Positions 24,929 through 32,885 of a stretch of 55,691 bases of DNA are shown in pieces. A program made the position numbers and the translations under genes. Source of the stretch: Pseudomonadota bacterium (GTDB lineage: Bacteria > Pseudomonadota > Alphaproteobacteria > Rickettsiales > UBA3002). The notes beneath the pieces were generated by a model, which saw nothing but the letters and a program-made list of their open reading frames with translations, was not told the origin of the DNA and searched no databases. The number at the start of each line of letters is the position of its first letter. The stretch's first letter is position 1. The DNA is taken from assembly GCA_963205305.1 (NCBI GenBank), contig CAUJIC010000002.1, positions 1 to 55,691 on the forward strand. The letters are read 5' to 3'.

Positions 24929-27900
24929 CTAGGCGTTTCGTCCGCCATCCTTACCTTTGTTGATAAAGGCTGCTGCCCGTGCCAGCAACGATTGCGGCGA
25001 AGCATCCGTTGCTATCTGGGCGACACCCGCATCTTTAGCCACTTGGGCTGCCTGTTCGGCAGTGCCAAGCGTTACGGGTGTTTCACCTTTGATACCTAAC
25101 GCAGCCAATGGCGGCACTGGCGGTGGTGGCGGAGCAGCAGGCGGATGTTCCTCGCGCTTATCACCATGGCCATCACGAGGTTTCTCATCGCGAGGTTTCT
25201 CATCACGAGGTTTCTCATCGCGAGGTTTCTCATCACGAGGTTTCTCATCGCGAGGTTTCTCGTCACGAGGCTTCTCATCGCGAGGTTTCTCATCGCGAGG
25301 CTTCTCATCACGAGGCTTCTCATCGCGAGGTTTCTCGTCACGAGGCTTATCGTCACGAGGTTTCTCCGGTGGGCATTCTGTCTCCGGAGGCTTCGTATGA
25401 GGAGGCTTCGTCGTCTCCGGAGGTTTCGTCGTCTCAGGAGGCTTCGTGTGAGGAGGCTTCGTTGTCTCCGGTGGGCATTCCGTCTCAGGAGGCTTCGTCG
25501 TTACGGGCGGCTTCGTCGTCTCCGGCGGTTGTGTCGTCACGGGTGGCTTCGTTGTCTCCGGCGGTTGTGTCGTTACGGGCGGCTTCGTCGTCTCTGGCGG
25601 TTGTGTCGTCACGGGCGGCTTCGTCGTCTCCGGCGGTTGTGTCGTTACGGGCGGCTTCGTTGTCTCCGGCGGTTGTGTCGTCACGGGTGGTGGTTCTGGC
25701 GTACGAGGGTCGGGTTTCAGCGCTTTCACTGTGGCGAATAGCACCAGCGCTTTGCGCCACGAAAAACCACCCTCGGCATTGAGTTGGTTCAGTTCGCCCG
25801 CGAAATCGCTGGTGAAGGCTTTCAGTTCGGCTTCTTGTTTGGCGGGGTTGTTGTTGCCAGCTACAATTTGCGTGAGGGCGGCCTTAGCGTCGCTGCTCAT
25901 TTTTGCAAAGAGTTCACCGCCCGCTTTGGCTTCCGCTGCGGTGATGGGTGCTGTAACGCTAGTGGTCAGCACGGGGTCGCTGCTGATGGCAGAAACTAAT
26001 TGCGACAGTGCAATCTGGCGTGTGTTGGAGAGAATTTCGGTAGGCGTTTTGCTCAGATCAGCGCCGATACTGGCGCCTGCAAGCACCGCATTCGTGCCGC
26101 CTGACGCGAGCGCTTGGCCTGAACTGATGGCGCCAAGCGTGGCATTGATAGCATCTTTGGTTGGGCCATCGGGTGCGGCGTTAGCGGCTTGCTGCGTGGC
26201 CGTGAGGGCAGCGGTGACACCGCCTGCATTGAGGCCACTGGCGACACTGGCAGCACCAAGTGCTTGCGATGCGGCCTGTTTAGCTTCGCTATCGGGCAAG
26301 TGACGTACCGATTCGTTGAGGCCAGTCATGACGGCGCCCACGCCGCCTGCGCCCAGCGATAAGAGTTTGGATGTAGCGCTCACGAGGTCGGCTGTGGTGA
26401 CGGCTGCATCGTTCGCTTTTGATTTACCATTGAAGAATTCGGATGCTTCCGCACGTGCTTTATCAAGCGCCGCTGGGGTGCTGCCCGCAGCAGTGACGGC
26501 AGCCACCTGATCGGTGATGAGGTTGGCAAGACCGCGCGCGGCAGGGCCTTGGTCGCGTCGCATAGCATCTACCTGCGCATCGAGCGCGGCGACAAGTGCG
26601 GTATCGTTTTGCTGCGCAGCATTGACACGTGCACCCACGAGCAAGCTCACCGCATCGGCCGGTGCATTGCTGCTAAGGTTTTTCAGTGCAAGCGCGTTGA
26701 GCTGCGTTTGGCTGATTTTGGCGGCATCCGCGCTTGTGTAGGAACGGTTATCGATCGCCGATAGCGCCGCCGTGACATAGCGCTCGCCTGCATGGTCGAG
26801 GTTTGCCACCATTTGGTTCTTCGCGGTGGCGGTGCCTGCAGTGCCAATGGCGTCGTACACTTTTTGCAAGCTTGCGGTGGTGCCTGCATCCTCGGCGCGG
26901 TTGAGGTCGAGGCTGAGGACAATCGCGGTCGACGCAATGCGGCCTGCTTGCTTATTGGGCTCGGACGGCGAAGCAAGTGAAGCTGCCTGCGCATCATGCG
27001 CGCGGGTGACAAGCTCGCGGAAGCCTGCCAATACTTCGTCGTGGGTTTTAGGGTCATCTAAGCGTTGCTGCACGGCCTCGTTCAAGCCGAACAAGCCTTT
27101 GTTCTGGTTGCGGCCGACAAACGGGTTCCATGCACCCACAGTCACGATGGTAGCAATAACACCACCCGTAATTTGCAGCGGATTGAGCTCACTGCGCATC
27201 AGGTTTTTGGCTTGATTCTCGCCTGCCAGTTGCGTGGCAATGCCCAGCGCACCCTCGCGTGCTTCATCCGCGTTCGCAAAGCCAAGGATACGGTAATTGC
27301 CTGTATTCTTGTTCGAGCTATGGTGCAGCAAATCGCTGCTCAGCTGGAAACCGCCCGAGGTTGCTAATTGGTGACGCAGTGCTGCTTCGAGTGCGACATC
27401 GTTGTCCTTCAAGGTTGCGAGCACCGCAAGGCGTGCAGGGGCAAGCGATTCTTCCTGCTGGCCTTTGGCATCGTTGAATTTGCCGGCACGCAGATCGATC
27501 TCGGTCTGCGTTGGTGGGCGAATGGATGCTTCCCACAATTCGTTGGCATAGATCTTACCCACGCGGACTGTTTCTTCTGCCCGCAGTTCACGCAAATCTT
27601 TCGCACTAAGCTGGTTGTGGGTCGGATTGCTGTGTGGGCCAAAATGGTCAGGCTGGTGGGTGTTGCCTAGTTTTGCGCGGCGTTGCTCCTCAGTGAAAGG
27701 AATGTCGCCATAGCCGTTTTGGATGAATTTTAATTCGGCGCGCTCTTCCGCCAGCACGGTCAAGGGATTGAGCCACTGTTTGCGGGCCTCGGAGGTGGCT
27801 TGCGCTAAGCGTGTGGGGTCATCGAGCAGTTCGCGGTAGGGCTTAACGTACGTGTCGGCAAGGCGTGCGCGGTCGGCCTCGGGAGCAGCCGCGACAATGC

Positions 27901-29089
27901 GATCCATCTCGGTACGAAGCACCTCGGCACCTTTACCTGTGGCACCATATTTGTGGTCCGACCAGACCAGTGGGTGCAGTGCTGCTTGGGTGGTTAGCTG
28001 CAGTAGCTGCTCGGCCTGCTTTGCATTGGGCTGTGTGTAATAGGCTTGGCCAATACGCTCGCTGATATTCTCAAGGCCGATGAAGCTGGTGGCAAGGCGC
28101 ATGCCTTCAGCCGTGTTGTTGAGTTCCTTGATGCGGCTTGTGGCGGTGAAAGCATCACGCAAGAAACCTTTATAATCTGGGTTCTCGCGGCGGTTTTCTG
28201 AAATCAGCGCGCTGACATCGACGACGATGCGGGTGGCGCCATCGGTATCCTTGATGAAGCGGCCAGCGGTTTCGAGTTTCTGATGCACCTCGGGGTTGGG
28301 CCCAAGAATCTCGCCGTTTTTGCCTCGTAGGTAACTTTGTTGCGGACGAAATGTTAGTTCGCCGTTGCCAACCGAGAAGGGGTTCAACGCCGCGCCACCT
28401 GGGCCAGCACGGTGCAGGTTGATTTGATCACGCTCAGGGGTGAAGCCTAAATCGGCTAGGGCGTTGGGTGTATTCGCGACGTCGGTGCGAACGCCCTCGG
28501 TTGTGTTGCGCGCCATGCCATCACGCAGTTTGGCTGTCTTACCACGGATTTCCGCAGGGGCATCCTGTGGAGGGCGGCCAAGGAAATACATCGCGCCATC
28601 AAGCGCGACACCGCTACGCACGGTGCCCTCTTGGCTAACAATCACCTGCGCACGCACAGGGGCTGGCGCTACGGGTTCAGGCGCCGGTGCGGGTGGGATT
28701 GGCGCTGGAGCTGGGGGTGCTTCTAGGGTAGGTGGGGGTGGCACATCAACCGCTGGAATGAGCGGAATGGTGGCGCATTTTTCTTTGTGCTGCTTGGGAT
28801 TTACCAGTGGGTTGCCAGCTGGCAGTTCCAAGGTTTGGCCGACACGAATGGTGGGGTCGGATTTTTTAACGTCGCATTCCTTACCGTCGCGCGTTTTGAG
28901 GTTGTTGAGGTCGACGATCGCTTGTTCGACCAGCTTTTGCTTCTCTTTGAAGGATCCCGTGAATTGGGTTTGTTTAGGGTTTTGCTTCAGCCACTCGACA
29001 GCGTAGGCCGACACCGTATCGAAATCACGGAACCCATCGTTGGTAAGGTCGGGGCGTACGGTGAAGGTATTTTTTGGAGCGGATGGCAT
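24929..29089 (-). CDS. Giant 1386-aa protein with mucin-like Pro/Thr repeats
   Basis: Not recognised as a whole. Residues 8-92 end in TIRVGQTLELP and have a loose LysM look (weak). A Pro/Ala linker spans about 112-147. About 150-1125 is Ala-rich and helical, with one hydrophobic patch (ITGGVIATIVTVGAWNPF). Residues about 1130-1242 are mucin-like: five copies of PPVTTQPPETTK, one variant ending ETEC, then shorter ETTKPPHTKPP units. Residues 1243-1307 are thirteen KPRD(E/D/G) units, strongly charged. A Pro-rich hinge and a short Ala-rich C-terminal domain follow. No signal peptide is visible, so export would need another route. AAGGA lies 7 nt before the ATG. The neighbouring GT60 enzyme is a candidate modifier of its threonines. 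Function unknown. Confidence 0.75.
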   Translation of the reverse strand: MPSAPKNTFTVRPDLTNDGFRDFDTVSAYAVEWLKQNPKQTQFTGSFKEKQKLVEQAIVDLNNLKTRDGKECDVKKSDPTIRVGQTLELPAGNPLVNPKQHKEKCATIPLIPAVDVPPPPTLEAPPAPAPIPPAPAPEPVAPAPVRAQVIVSQEGTVRSGVALDGAMYFLGRPPQDAPAEIRGKTAKLRDGMARNTTEGVRTDVANTPNALADLGFTPERDQINLHRAGPGGAALNPFSVGNGELTFRPQQSYLRGKNGEILGPNPEVHQKLETAGRFIKDTDGATRIVVDVSALISENRRENPDYKGFLRDAFTATSRIKELNNTAEGMRLATSFIGLENISERIGQAYYTQPNAKQAEQLLQLTTQAALHPLVWSDHKYGATGKGAEVLRTEMDRIVAAAPEADRARLADTYVKPYRELLDDPTRLAQATSEARKQWLNPLTVLAEERAELKFIQNGYGDIPFTEEQRRAKLGNTHQPDHFGPHSNPTHNQLSAKDLRELRAEETVRVGKIYANELWEASIRPPTQTEIDLRAGKFNDAKGQQEESLAPARLAVLATLKDNDVALEAALRHQLATSGGFQLSSDLLHHSSNKNTGNYRILGFANADEAREGALGIATQLAGENQAKNLMRSELNPLQITGGVIATIVTVGAWNPFVGRNQNKGLFGLNEAVQQRLDDPKTHDEVLAGFRELVTRAHDAQAASLASPSEPNKQAGRIASTAIVLSLDLNRAEDAGTTASLQKVYDAIGTAGTATAKNQMVANLDHAGERYVTAALSAIDNRSYTSADAAKISQTQLNALALKNLSSNAPADAVSLLVGARVNAAQQNDTALVAALDAQVDAMRRDQGPAARGLANLITDQVAAVTAAGSTPAALDKARAEASEFFNGKSKANDAAVTTADLVSATSKLLSLGAGGVGAVMTGLNESVRHLPDSEAKQAASQALGAASVASGLNAGGVTAALTATQQAANAAPDGPTKDAINATLGAISSGQALASGGTNAVLAGASIGADLSKTPTEILSNTRQIALSQLVSAISSDPVLTTSVTAPITAAEAKAGGELFAKMSSDAKAALTQIVAGNNNPAKQEAELKAFTSDFAGELNQLNAEGGFSWRKALVLFATVKALKPDPRTPEPPPVTTQPPETTKPPVTTQPPETTKPPVTTQPPETTKPPVTTQPPETTKPPVTTQPPETTKPPVTTKPPETECPPETTKPPHTKPPETTKPPETTKPPHTKPPETECPPEKPRDDKPRDEKPRDEKPRDEKPRDEKPRDEKPRDEKPRDEKPRDEKPRDEKPRDEKPRDEKPRDGHGDKREEHPPAAPPPPPVPPLAALGIKGETPVTLGTAEQAAQVAKDAGVAQIATDASPQSLLARAAAFINKGKDGGRNA
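25169..25363 (-). repeat. 13 tandem copies of a 15-bp unit (KPRDE)
   Basis: Thirteen head-to-tail 15-bp units encode KPRDG, eleven KPRDE and KPRDD. Copies differ only at a few third positions (CGC/CGT for Arg, AAA/AAG, GAT/GAC), so the array expanded recently or is kept uniform. The unit is a multiple of three, so copy-number change keeps the frame. Confidence 0.95.
25364..25694 (-). repeat. Tandem 36-bp repeats and derivatives (PPVTTQPPETTK)
   Basis: Five near-identical 36-bp units encode PPVTTQPPETTK, followed by PPVTTKPPETEC and a less regular set of PPETTK, PPHTK and PPETEC units. Thr makes up about a third of the residues and every Thr pair is flanked by Pro, the composition of mucin-type O-glycosylation regions. 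Two Cys occur, in repeated TECPPE contexts. Confidence 0.93.
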
Positions 29090-29215
29090 AAGAAATCCTT
29101 GAAAAGAGGTGCTTGCGAATGGGTTTTTACTTCAGATTTTTTGTAACTAAATCATAGACTGTTTCTACCAGACATATGTGACAGTTTTGTTAAGATTTAT
29201 ACAATAAATGGTTAA

Positions 29216-29644
29216 TTATTGCGTGCGGCAGTAGGGTTCCTCCTTGCGCGATTGAATGTATATTTTCTTAGCTTCATCAATGGCTTGTGTAACCTGATTG
29301 GCTTCGAGACTGCTACCTGCCTCGAGCTTTAATTTTTTTGCTGCAACCAACGCCGATGACCATTCATGGCTGGTGGCTTTGCCATCACCGCTGAAATCCA
29401 TTTGGTTTGGAGCAATTTTGGCGGGTGCCGAGGGATCTTGGGTGTATACGTCGAAATTGATGGGCAATAATTTCATCGCCTTGTGAAAATCCTTGGCATA
29501 CATGGCCGACGCGAGCGCAAACGAATCGCGCTCGCACGAGGACGCCTCGAAGCGCGTTTGCAGTGTTTCAAAGCTCAGTGCGCTAATATCCTCGCCCGCT
29601 GGCCTGGTTATAGCGCTGGGCAGTTTTACCTTCTTGTCCGACAT
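29216..29644 (-). CDS. Small protein with a single EF-hand loop
   Basis: A 142-aa protein not otherwise recognised. Residues 83-94 (DFSGDGKATSHE) form a canonical 12-residue Ca2+ loop: D83, S85, D87, G88 and E94 are in place, while Ala at position 8 is less usual. Helices flank it (KIAPNQM before, WSSALVAAKKLKL after), so one EF-hand is likely, with no convincing second. Two Cys (37 and near the end) are present. No signal peptide is seen. AAGGAG lies 7 nt before the ATG. It lies 126 nt upstream of the 1386-aa gene on the same strand, so the two may be functionally related. A Ca2+-sensing partner is conjecture. Confidence 0.65.
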   Translation of the reverse strand: MSDKKVKLPSAITRPAGEDISALSFETLQTRFEASSCERDSFALASAMYAKDFHKAMKLLPINFDVYTQDPSAPAKIAPNQMDFSGDGKATSHEWSSALVAAKKLKLEAGSSLEANQVTQAIDEAKKIYIQSRKEEPYCRTQ

Positions 29645-29730
29645 TGATGCTCCTTCAAACGAGGAAGCGTAGCACAGATATGTTAAGGTTTTATGAAGGT
29701 CGTGGCCATCGAGAGAAGAGGGTGCGATTC

Positions 29731-29748
29731 AAAAATTCAATTCTGAAT
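29731..29748 (-). terminator. Weak intrinsic terminator after the phosphomannomutase gene
   Basis: On the minus strand ATTCA-GAAT-TGAAT is followed by a run of T (complement of 29731-29735), 13 nt beyond the stop. The stem is only five AT-rich pairs; a larger GATTCA/TGAATC pairing covers the same region. Confidence 0.4.
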
Positions 29749-29760
29749 CAATCACTTATA

Positions 29761-31155
29761 CTAATGGCCCGCCGCTTCGGTGATGCTGACGCCATTGGCC
29801 GTGAGCGCGCCGTGCATGGCATGCATCACACGGGCAAGGGAATCGGCGCAGCTTGCTTCGGCGCGTGCTGAGAGTGCCGCTTGGGTGTTGCTGGCACGGA
29901 TGAGCCACCAGCCGTCGGGAGTGGTGACACGTACGCCATCGAGTGACACTGCATTGGGAAATTGTTTTTGCAACGCCTCGATGACGCCGAATTTTTTATC
30001 GTCGGCGCAATCGATCCGCATTTCGGGCGAGGCAAAGATTTTCGGCAAGCGATCGATGAGGCTGCTGAGCTTGGTGCCCGATTCCGCAACAATGCGTGCA
30101 AGGCGCAGCGCGGCATAGATGCCATCGTCGAAGCCATAATATTCATCGGCGAAGAAGATGTGCCCGCTCGCTTCGCCCGCGAATTTGGCGCCAATCTCGC
30201 GCATTTTGGTTTTGATATGGGCATGGCCCGTGAGCCACATAATGGGGTTGCCTCCCGCCGCTTTTTCACGCGCGAAGAAGTGATCCGAGGTTTTGACATC
30301 GGCAATCATCGTTGCGCCCGCACTGCGTTTAAGCACATCATCGGCGAGCAGCATGAGCATATGATCGGGCGAAATGACGCGGCCTAAATCATCCACCGCG
30401 CCCATGCGATCACCATCGCCATCGAACGCGACGCCCATGGCGATCTTGCCTTGGCCTGCGATGATGGCTGTTTGCAAATCGGCAAGGTTGGCCGCAACGG
30501 ATGGATCGGGGTGATGGTTGGGAAAGCGGCTGTCGCTGTCGAGATAGAGGGTGGTTTGGTCGGCCTTGCTGTCTTTGAGTAATTCCTCGACCACAATGCC
30601 CGCAACCCCATTGCCTGCATCCCACGCGATGTGGAGTTTATCGAGTGCGCCGCTACCATTGACCGATTTTTTCAGCTCGAACACGTATTCGTCGAGTAAA
30701 TCCACTTCCTCGCGTTTGCCGCGCGAGTGGAGCATGTGGTTATGCTCGATGCGTGGGCGTAGGCTCGCCAGTTCAGCACCGAACAGGCTTTTGCCATCGC
30801 ACATGAATTTGGCGCCGTTGTGGGTAGGCGGGTTGTGCGAGCCTGTAATCATCACGCTGCCATCGGCATCGAGGTGATGCGTGGCGAAATAGCATAGCGG
30901 GGTTGGCCCCACGCCCGCATCGAGCACATGGGCGCCTGCGCGCATCATGCCTTCGATGAAGGTTTCGGACAAATTGGGCGAGCTTTCGCGGCCATCACGC
31001 AAGGCGACGATGAGCGGCGTGCGGGTTTGGCACACTTCGGCCACGTGGCTGGCATAGGCTTGGCCAATAGCCAGAAAGTCGGCAGCAGATAAGGTTTCGC
31101 CGACAATGCCGCGCACGTCATACGCGCGAAAGAGGGAAGAGGCTGGAAGATGCAT
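29761..31155 (-). CDS. Phosphomannomutase/phosphoglucomutase
   Basis: An alpha-D-phosphohexomutase of 464 aa that interconverts mannose or glucose 6- and 1-phosphates, feeding GDP-mannose or UDP-glucose for surface polysaccharides. The four active-site loops are present: phosphoserine S106 in TGSHNPP, the Mg2+ loop DGDGDR (245-250), the sugar-selecting loop GEASGH (327-332) and the phosphate-binding RASNTQ near 420. The GEASGH loop is typical of dual-specificity PMM/PGM (AlgC type), but real specificity needs assay. It stands 20 nt downstream of mipZ on the same strand, and a weak terminator follows. Confidence 0.93.
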   Translation of the reverse strand: MHLPASSLFRAYDVRGIVGETLSAADFLAIGQAYASHVAEVCQTRTPLIVALRDGRESSPNLSETFIEGMMRAGAHVLDAGVGPTPLCYFATHHLDADGSVMITGSHNPPTHNGAKFMCDGKSLFGAELASLRPRIEHNHMLHSRGKREEVDLLDEYVFELKKSVNGSGALDKLHIAWDAGNGVAGIVVEELLKDSKADQTTLYLDSDSRFPNHHPDPSVAANLADLQTAIIAGQGKIAMGVAFDGDGDRMGAVDDLGRVISPDHMLMLLADDVLKRSAGATMIADVKTSDHFFAREKAAGGNPIMWLTGHAHIKTKMREIGAKFAGEASGHIFFADEYYGFDDGIYAALRLARIVAESGTKLSSLIDRLPKIFASPEMRIDCADDKKFGVIEALQKQFPNAVSLDGVRVTTPDGWWLIRASNTQAALSARAEASCADSLARVMHAMHGALTANGVSITEAAGH

Positions 31156-31175
31156 GGGGGGGAGCCTTGAGTGTG

Positions 31176-32225
31176 TTACGCGGCGACCGTATCAGCTGAA
31201 GCTGAGGCCGTGGGCGCGGTGGTGGGTGGCGAAGTTTCGGCGGTGGCCGCTTCCTCGGTTGGTGCGGCGGCAGCGGATGCGTTTGACGCTTCCACTGACT
31301 GCTCGGATTTTTTGGGGGCGGGCGCAATGCGCGGGTCGGTCAGCACATCACCCTTCGCGCCGGTGCGCACATGGGCAATGCGGGCATCGACCTCAGGGAT
31401 TTGGAGGGATTTGAGCAAATCGCGCACTTCCTGACGTGCCGCGAGGTGCGACATGGAAAGCGTGCCTGCCTTGTTGGTCTCGACCACATCGAGCACCGTG
31501 AGGCCGAGCAAAAACAGCTCGCGGAAAATCACGCGCTCGGAGAAACCAGGGGCAAGGCGGCAGCCAAGGCGGCGGGTGAGTTCATCCATCACCTTGGTGA
31601 TCATGCGCTTGTTGCGTGCATCGATATTGGAAAGGCGGTTACGCATCACCACCCAATCGATTGTACCTTTATCGCGCTTGGCGCGTTGCATTTTTTGCTC
31701 CCACAGCATTTCGCTATAGATGCTGGGCTTGAGCATTTTCATGCTGATGCCATCGACCGAGGCGAGCACATCGAGATCCACAAAGCTGTCATTCACGGGG
31801 GTGATGACCGTATCCGCATAGGAGTGGGCTAGGCGCGAGAGATACGTATCCGACCCTGGCGAATCGATGACCACGAAATCGCAATTGGCGAGCAGGCGGG
31901 CAAGGGCGCGGGTGAAACGTTCGCGTTCATCGGCCTCAGCCTCGGCGGTGGTGAGGTAAGGGCTGCGGTTGATGACCACGTGCGCGGGCAGCGGCAGCGA
32001 GGTATTTTCCGACGCCATGGTGTTTTTGCGGTTTTCGATATAACGGCTCAGCGAGCGCTGGCGGGCATCGATATCCATGCTGCCCACTTTAAAGCCAAGG
32101 CGCAGCAAAGCGACAATGAGGTGCATGGAAGTGGTGGTTTTGCCCGAACCGCCCTTTTCGTTGCCAATCACAAGGATATGGCCGCGTGGAATTGAAACAT
32201 CGGGCGTTGTGGGGGCTTGATGCAT
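31176..32225 (-). CDS. mipZ: Division-plane positioning ATPase MipZ
   Basis: A ParA/MinD-type ATPase that in Caulobacter binds near ParB at the poles and blocks FtsZ polymerisation except at midcell. From the chosen start it has 349 aa. The deviant Walker A KGGSGKTT (24-31) is followed by DIDARQRSLSRYIENR, CDFVVIDSPGSDTYLSRLAH and TPVNDSFVDLDVLASVD, a close match to MipZ rather than general ParA. PALVRDRVIYRELF-like FSERVIFRELFLLGLT is also present. The last 70 residues are an added Ala/Thr/Pro/Glu-rich tail (AAAAPTEEAATAETS) absent from Caulobacter MipZ. I chose the ATG at 32225; upstream in-frame sequence to 32417 is non-family and overlaps the divergent peptidase gene. Confidence 0.9.
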   Translation of the reverse strand: MHQAPTTPDVSIPRGHILVIGNEKGGSGKTTTSMHLIVALLRLGFKVGSMDIDARQRSLSRYIENRKNTMASENTSLPLPAHVVINRSPYLTTAEAEADERERFTRALARLLANCDFVVIDSPGSDTYLSRLAHSYADTVITPVNDSFVDLDVLASVDGISMKMLKPSIYSEMLWEQKMQRAKRDKGTIDWVVMRNRLSNIDARNKRMITKVMDELTRRLGCRLAPGFSERVIFRELFLLGLTVLDVVETNKAGTLSMSHLAARQEVRDLLKSLQIPEVDARIAHVRTGAKGDVLTDPRIAPAPKKSEQSVEASNASAAAAPTEEAATAETSPPTTAPTASASADTVAA

Positions 32226-32358
32226 GATTACCGAGTGTTGTTTTTGTAATTTGTTGTGTTGCAAAATAGCCGATGTGGGGGATGCTGACAAGTGGATTAG
32301 CACGCAACGTATCACAAAGTTTGCGCGGTTGCCAAAAGCAGTGCTAGGCTTGCCGCTT

Positions 32359-32880
32359 ATGGACATTTCCGCGTTATCCACAGGCCACTTCTTTGCCATC
32401 GCCCTCATGCTGTGCATGGTATGGGTCGTGGTATCGGACGCCGTACATTACATTATCCCTAACACGCTCAATGCCCTGCTATTAGCGCTTTATATCGCTG
32501 CTGCCTTGATGCTACCGATTACCGCGTGGCTGCCTGCCTTTGGTACCGCTGCACTGATGCTGGTAGTGGGTCTTGGGCTGTTCTCACTCGGGATTATGGG
32601 GGGTGGCGATATTAAGCTGCTGGTGGTGCTGAGCTTATGGACAGGCTGGGGCATGGCGACGCCGCAATTTATATTCCTCACCGCGATTGCGGGTGGGTTG
32701 CTGGTGGTAGTGGTGCTGTTGTTGCGCCTGATATTGCCAACACTATGGCTAAAATGGCGCCCGACGAAAAATTTACCACGGCTGCTGGTGCGTAAGCAAC
32801 CCGTGCCCTATGGCATTGCCATTGCGGTTGCATTTGCGTGGTTGCTGGTGACGGGTAGAGTGGCTGGGGTTGGGTTCTAG
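32359..32880 (+). CDS. Prepilin peptidase, CpaA/TadV type
   Basis: A 173-aa A24-family aspartic peptidase of the short CpaA/TadV kind, which cleaves the leader of Flp-type prepilins in the inner membrane. About four to five hydrophobic helices are seen. The catalytic aspartates are D27 in VSDAVHYIIPN and D84 in the GxGD-like MGGGDIKL. It lacks the N-terminal Cys/methylase domain of PilD. I chose the ATG at 32359; the upstream in-frame stretch from 32224 is Cys-rich and does not resemble the family. No pilin or other tad/cpa genes are in the window, so this is an orphan here. It diverges from mipZ. Confidence 0.87.
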   Translation: MDISALSTGHFFAIALMLCMVWVVVSDAVHYIIPNTLNALLLALYIAAALMLPITAWLPAFGTAALMLVVGLGLFSLGIMGGGDIKLLVVLSLWTGWGMATPQFIFLTAIAGGLLVVVVLLLRLILPTLWLKWRPTKNLPRLLVRKQPVPYGIAIAVAFAWLLVTGRVAGVGF

Positions 32881-32885
32881 CTCGC

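Noticed and set aside
25169..25363. Regular short repeats as a possible CRISPR array
   Set aside because: Units are 15 bp and contiguous, with no spacers, no palindromic repeat and no cas genes; they encode an in-frame KPRDE array.
24957..25782. Long open frames on the plus strand through the repeat region, rich in Arg, Ser and Leu
   Set aside because: They exist only because the 15-bp and 36-bp repeats have no stops in any frame; the minus-strand 1386-aa frame is continuous with non-repetitive coding sequence on both sides.
29150..29190. A Pho-box-like CTGTCAC element upstream of the 1386-aa gene
   Set aside because: The second half-site matches in only about three of seven positions.
32226..32417. 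Upstream extension of MipZ
   Set aside because: The added 64 residues do not resemble the family and overlap the start of the divergent prepilin peptidase gene.
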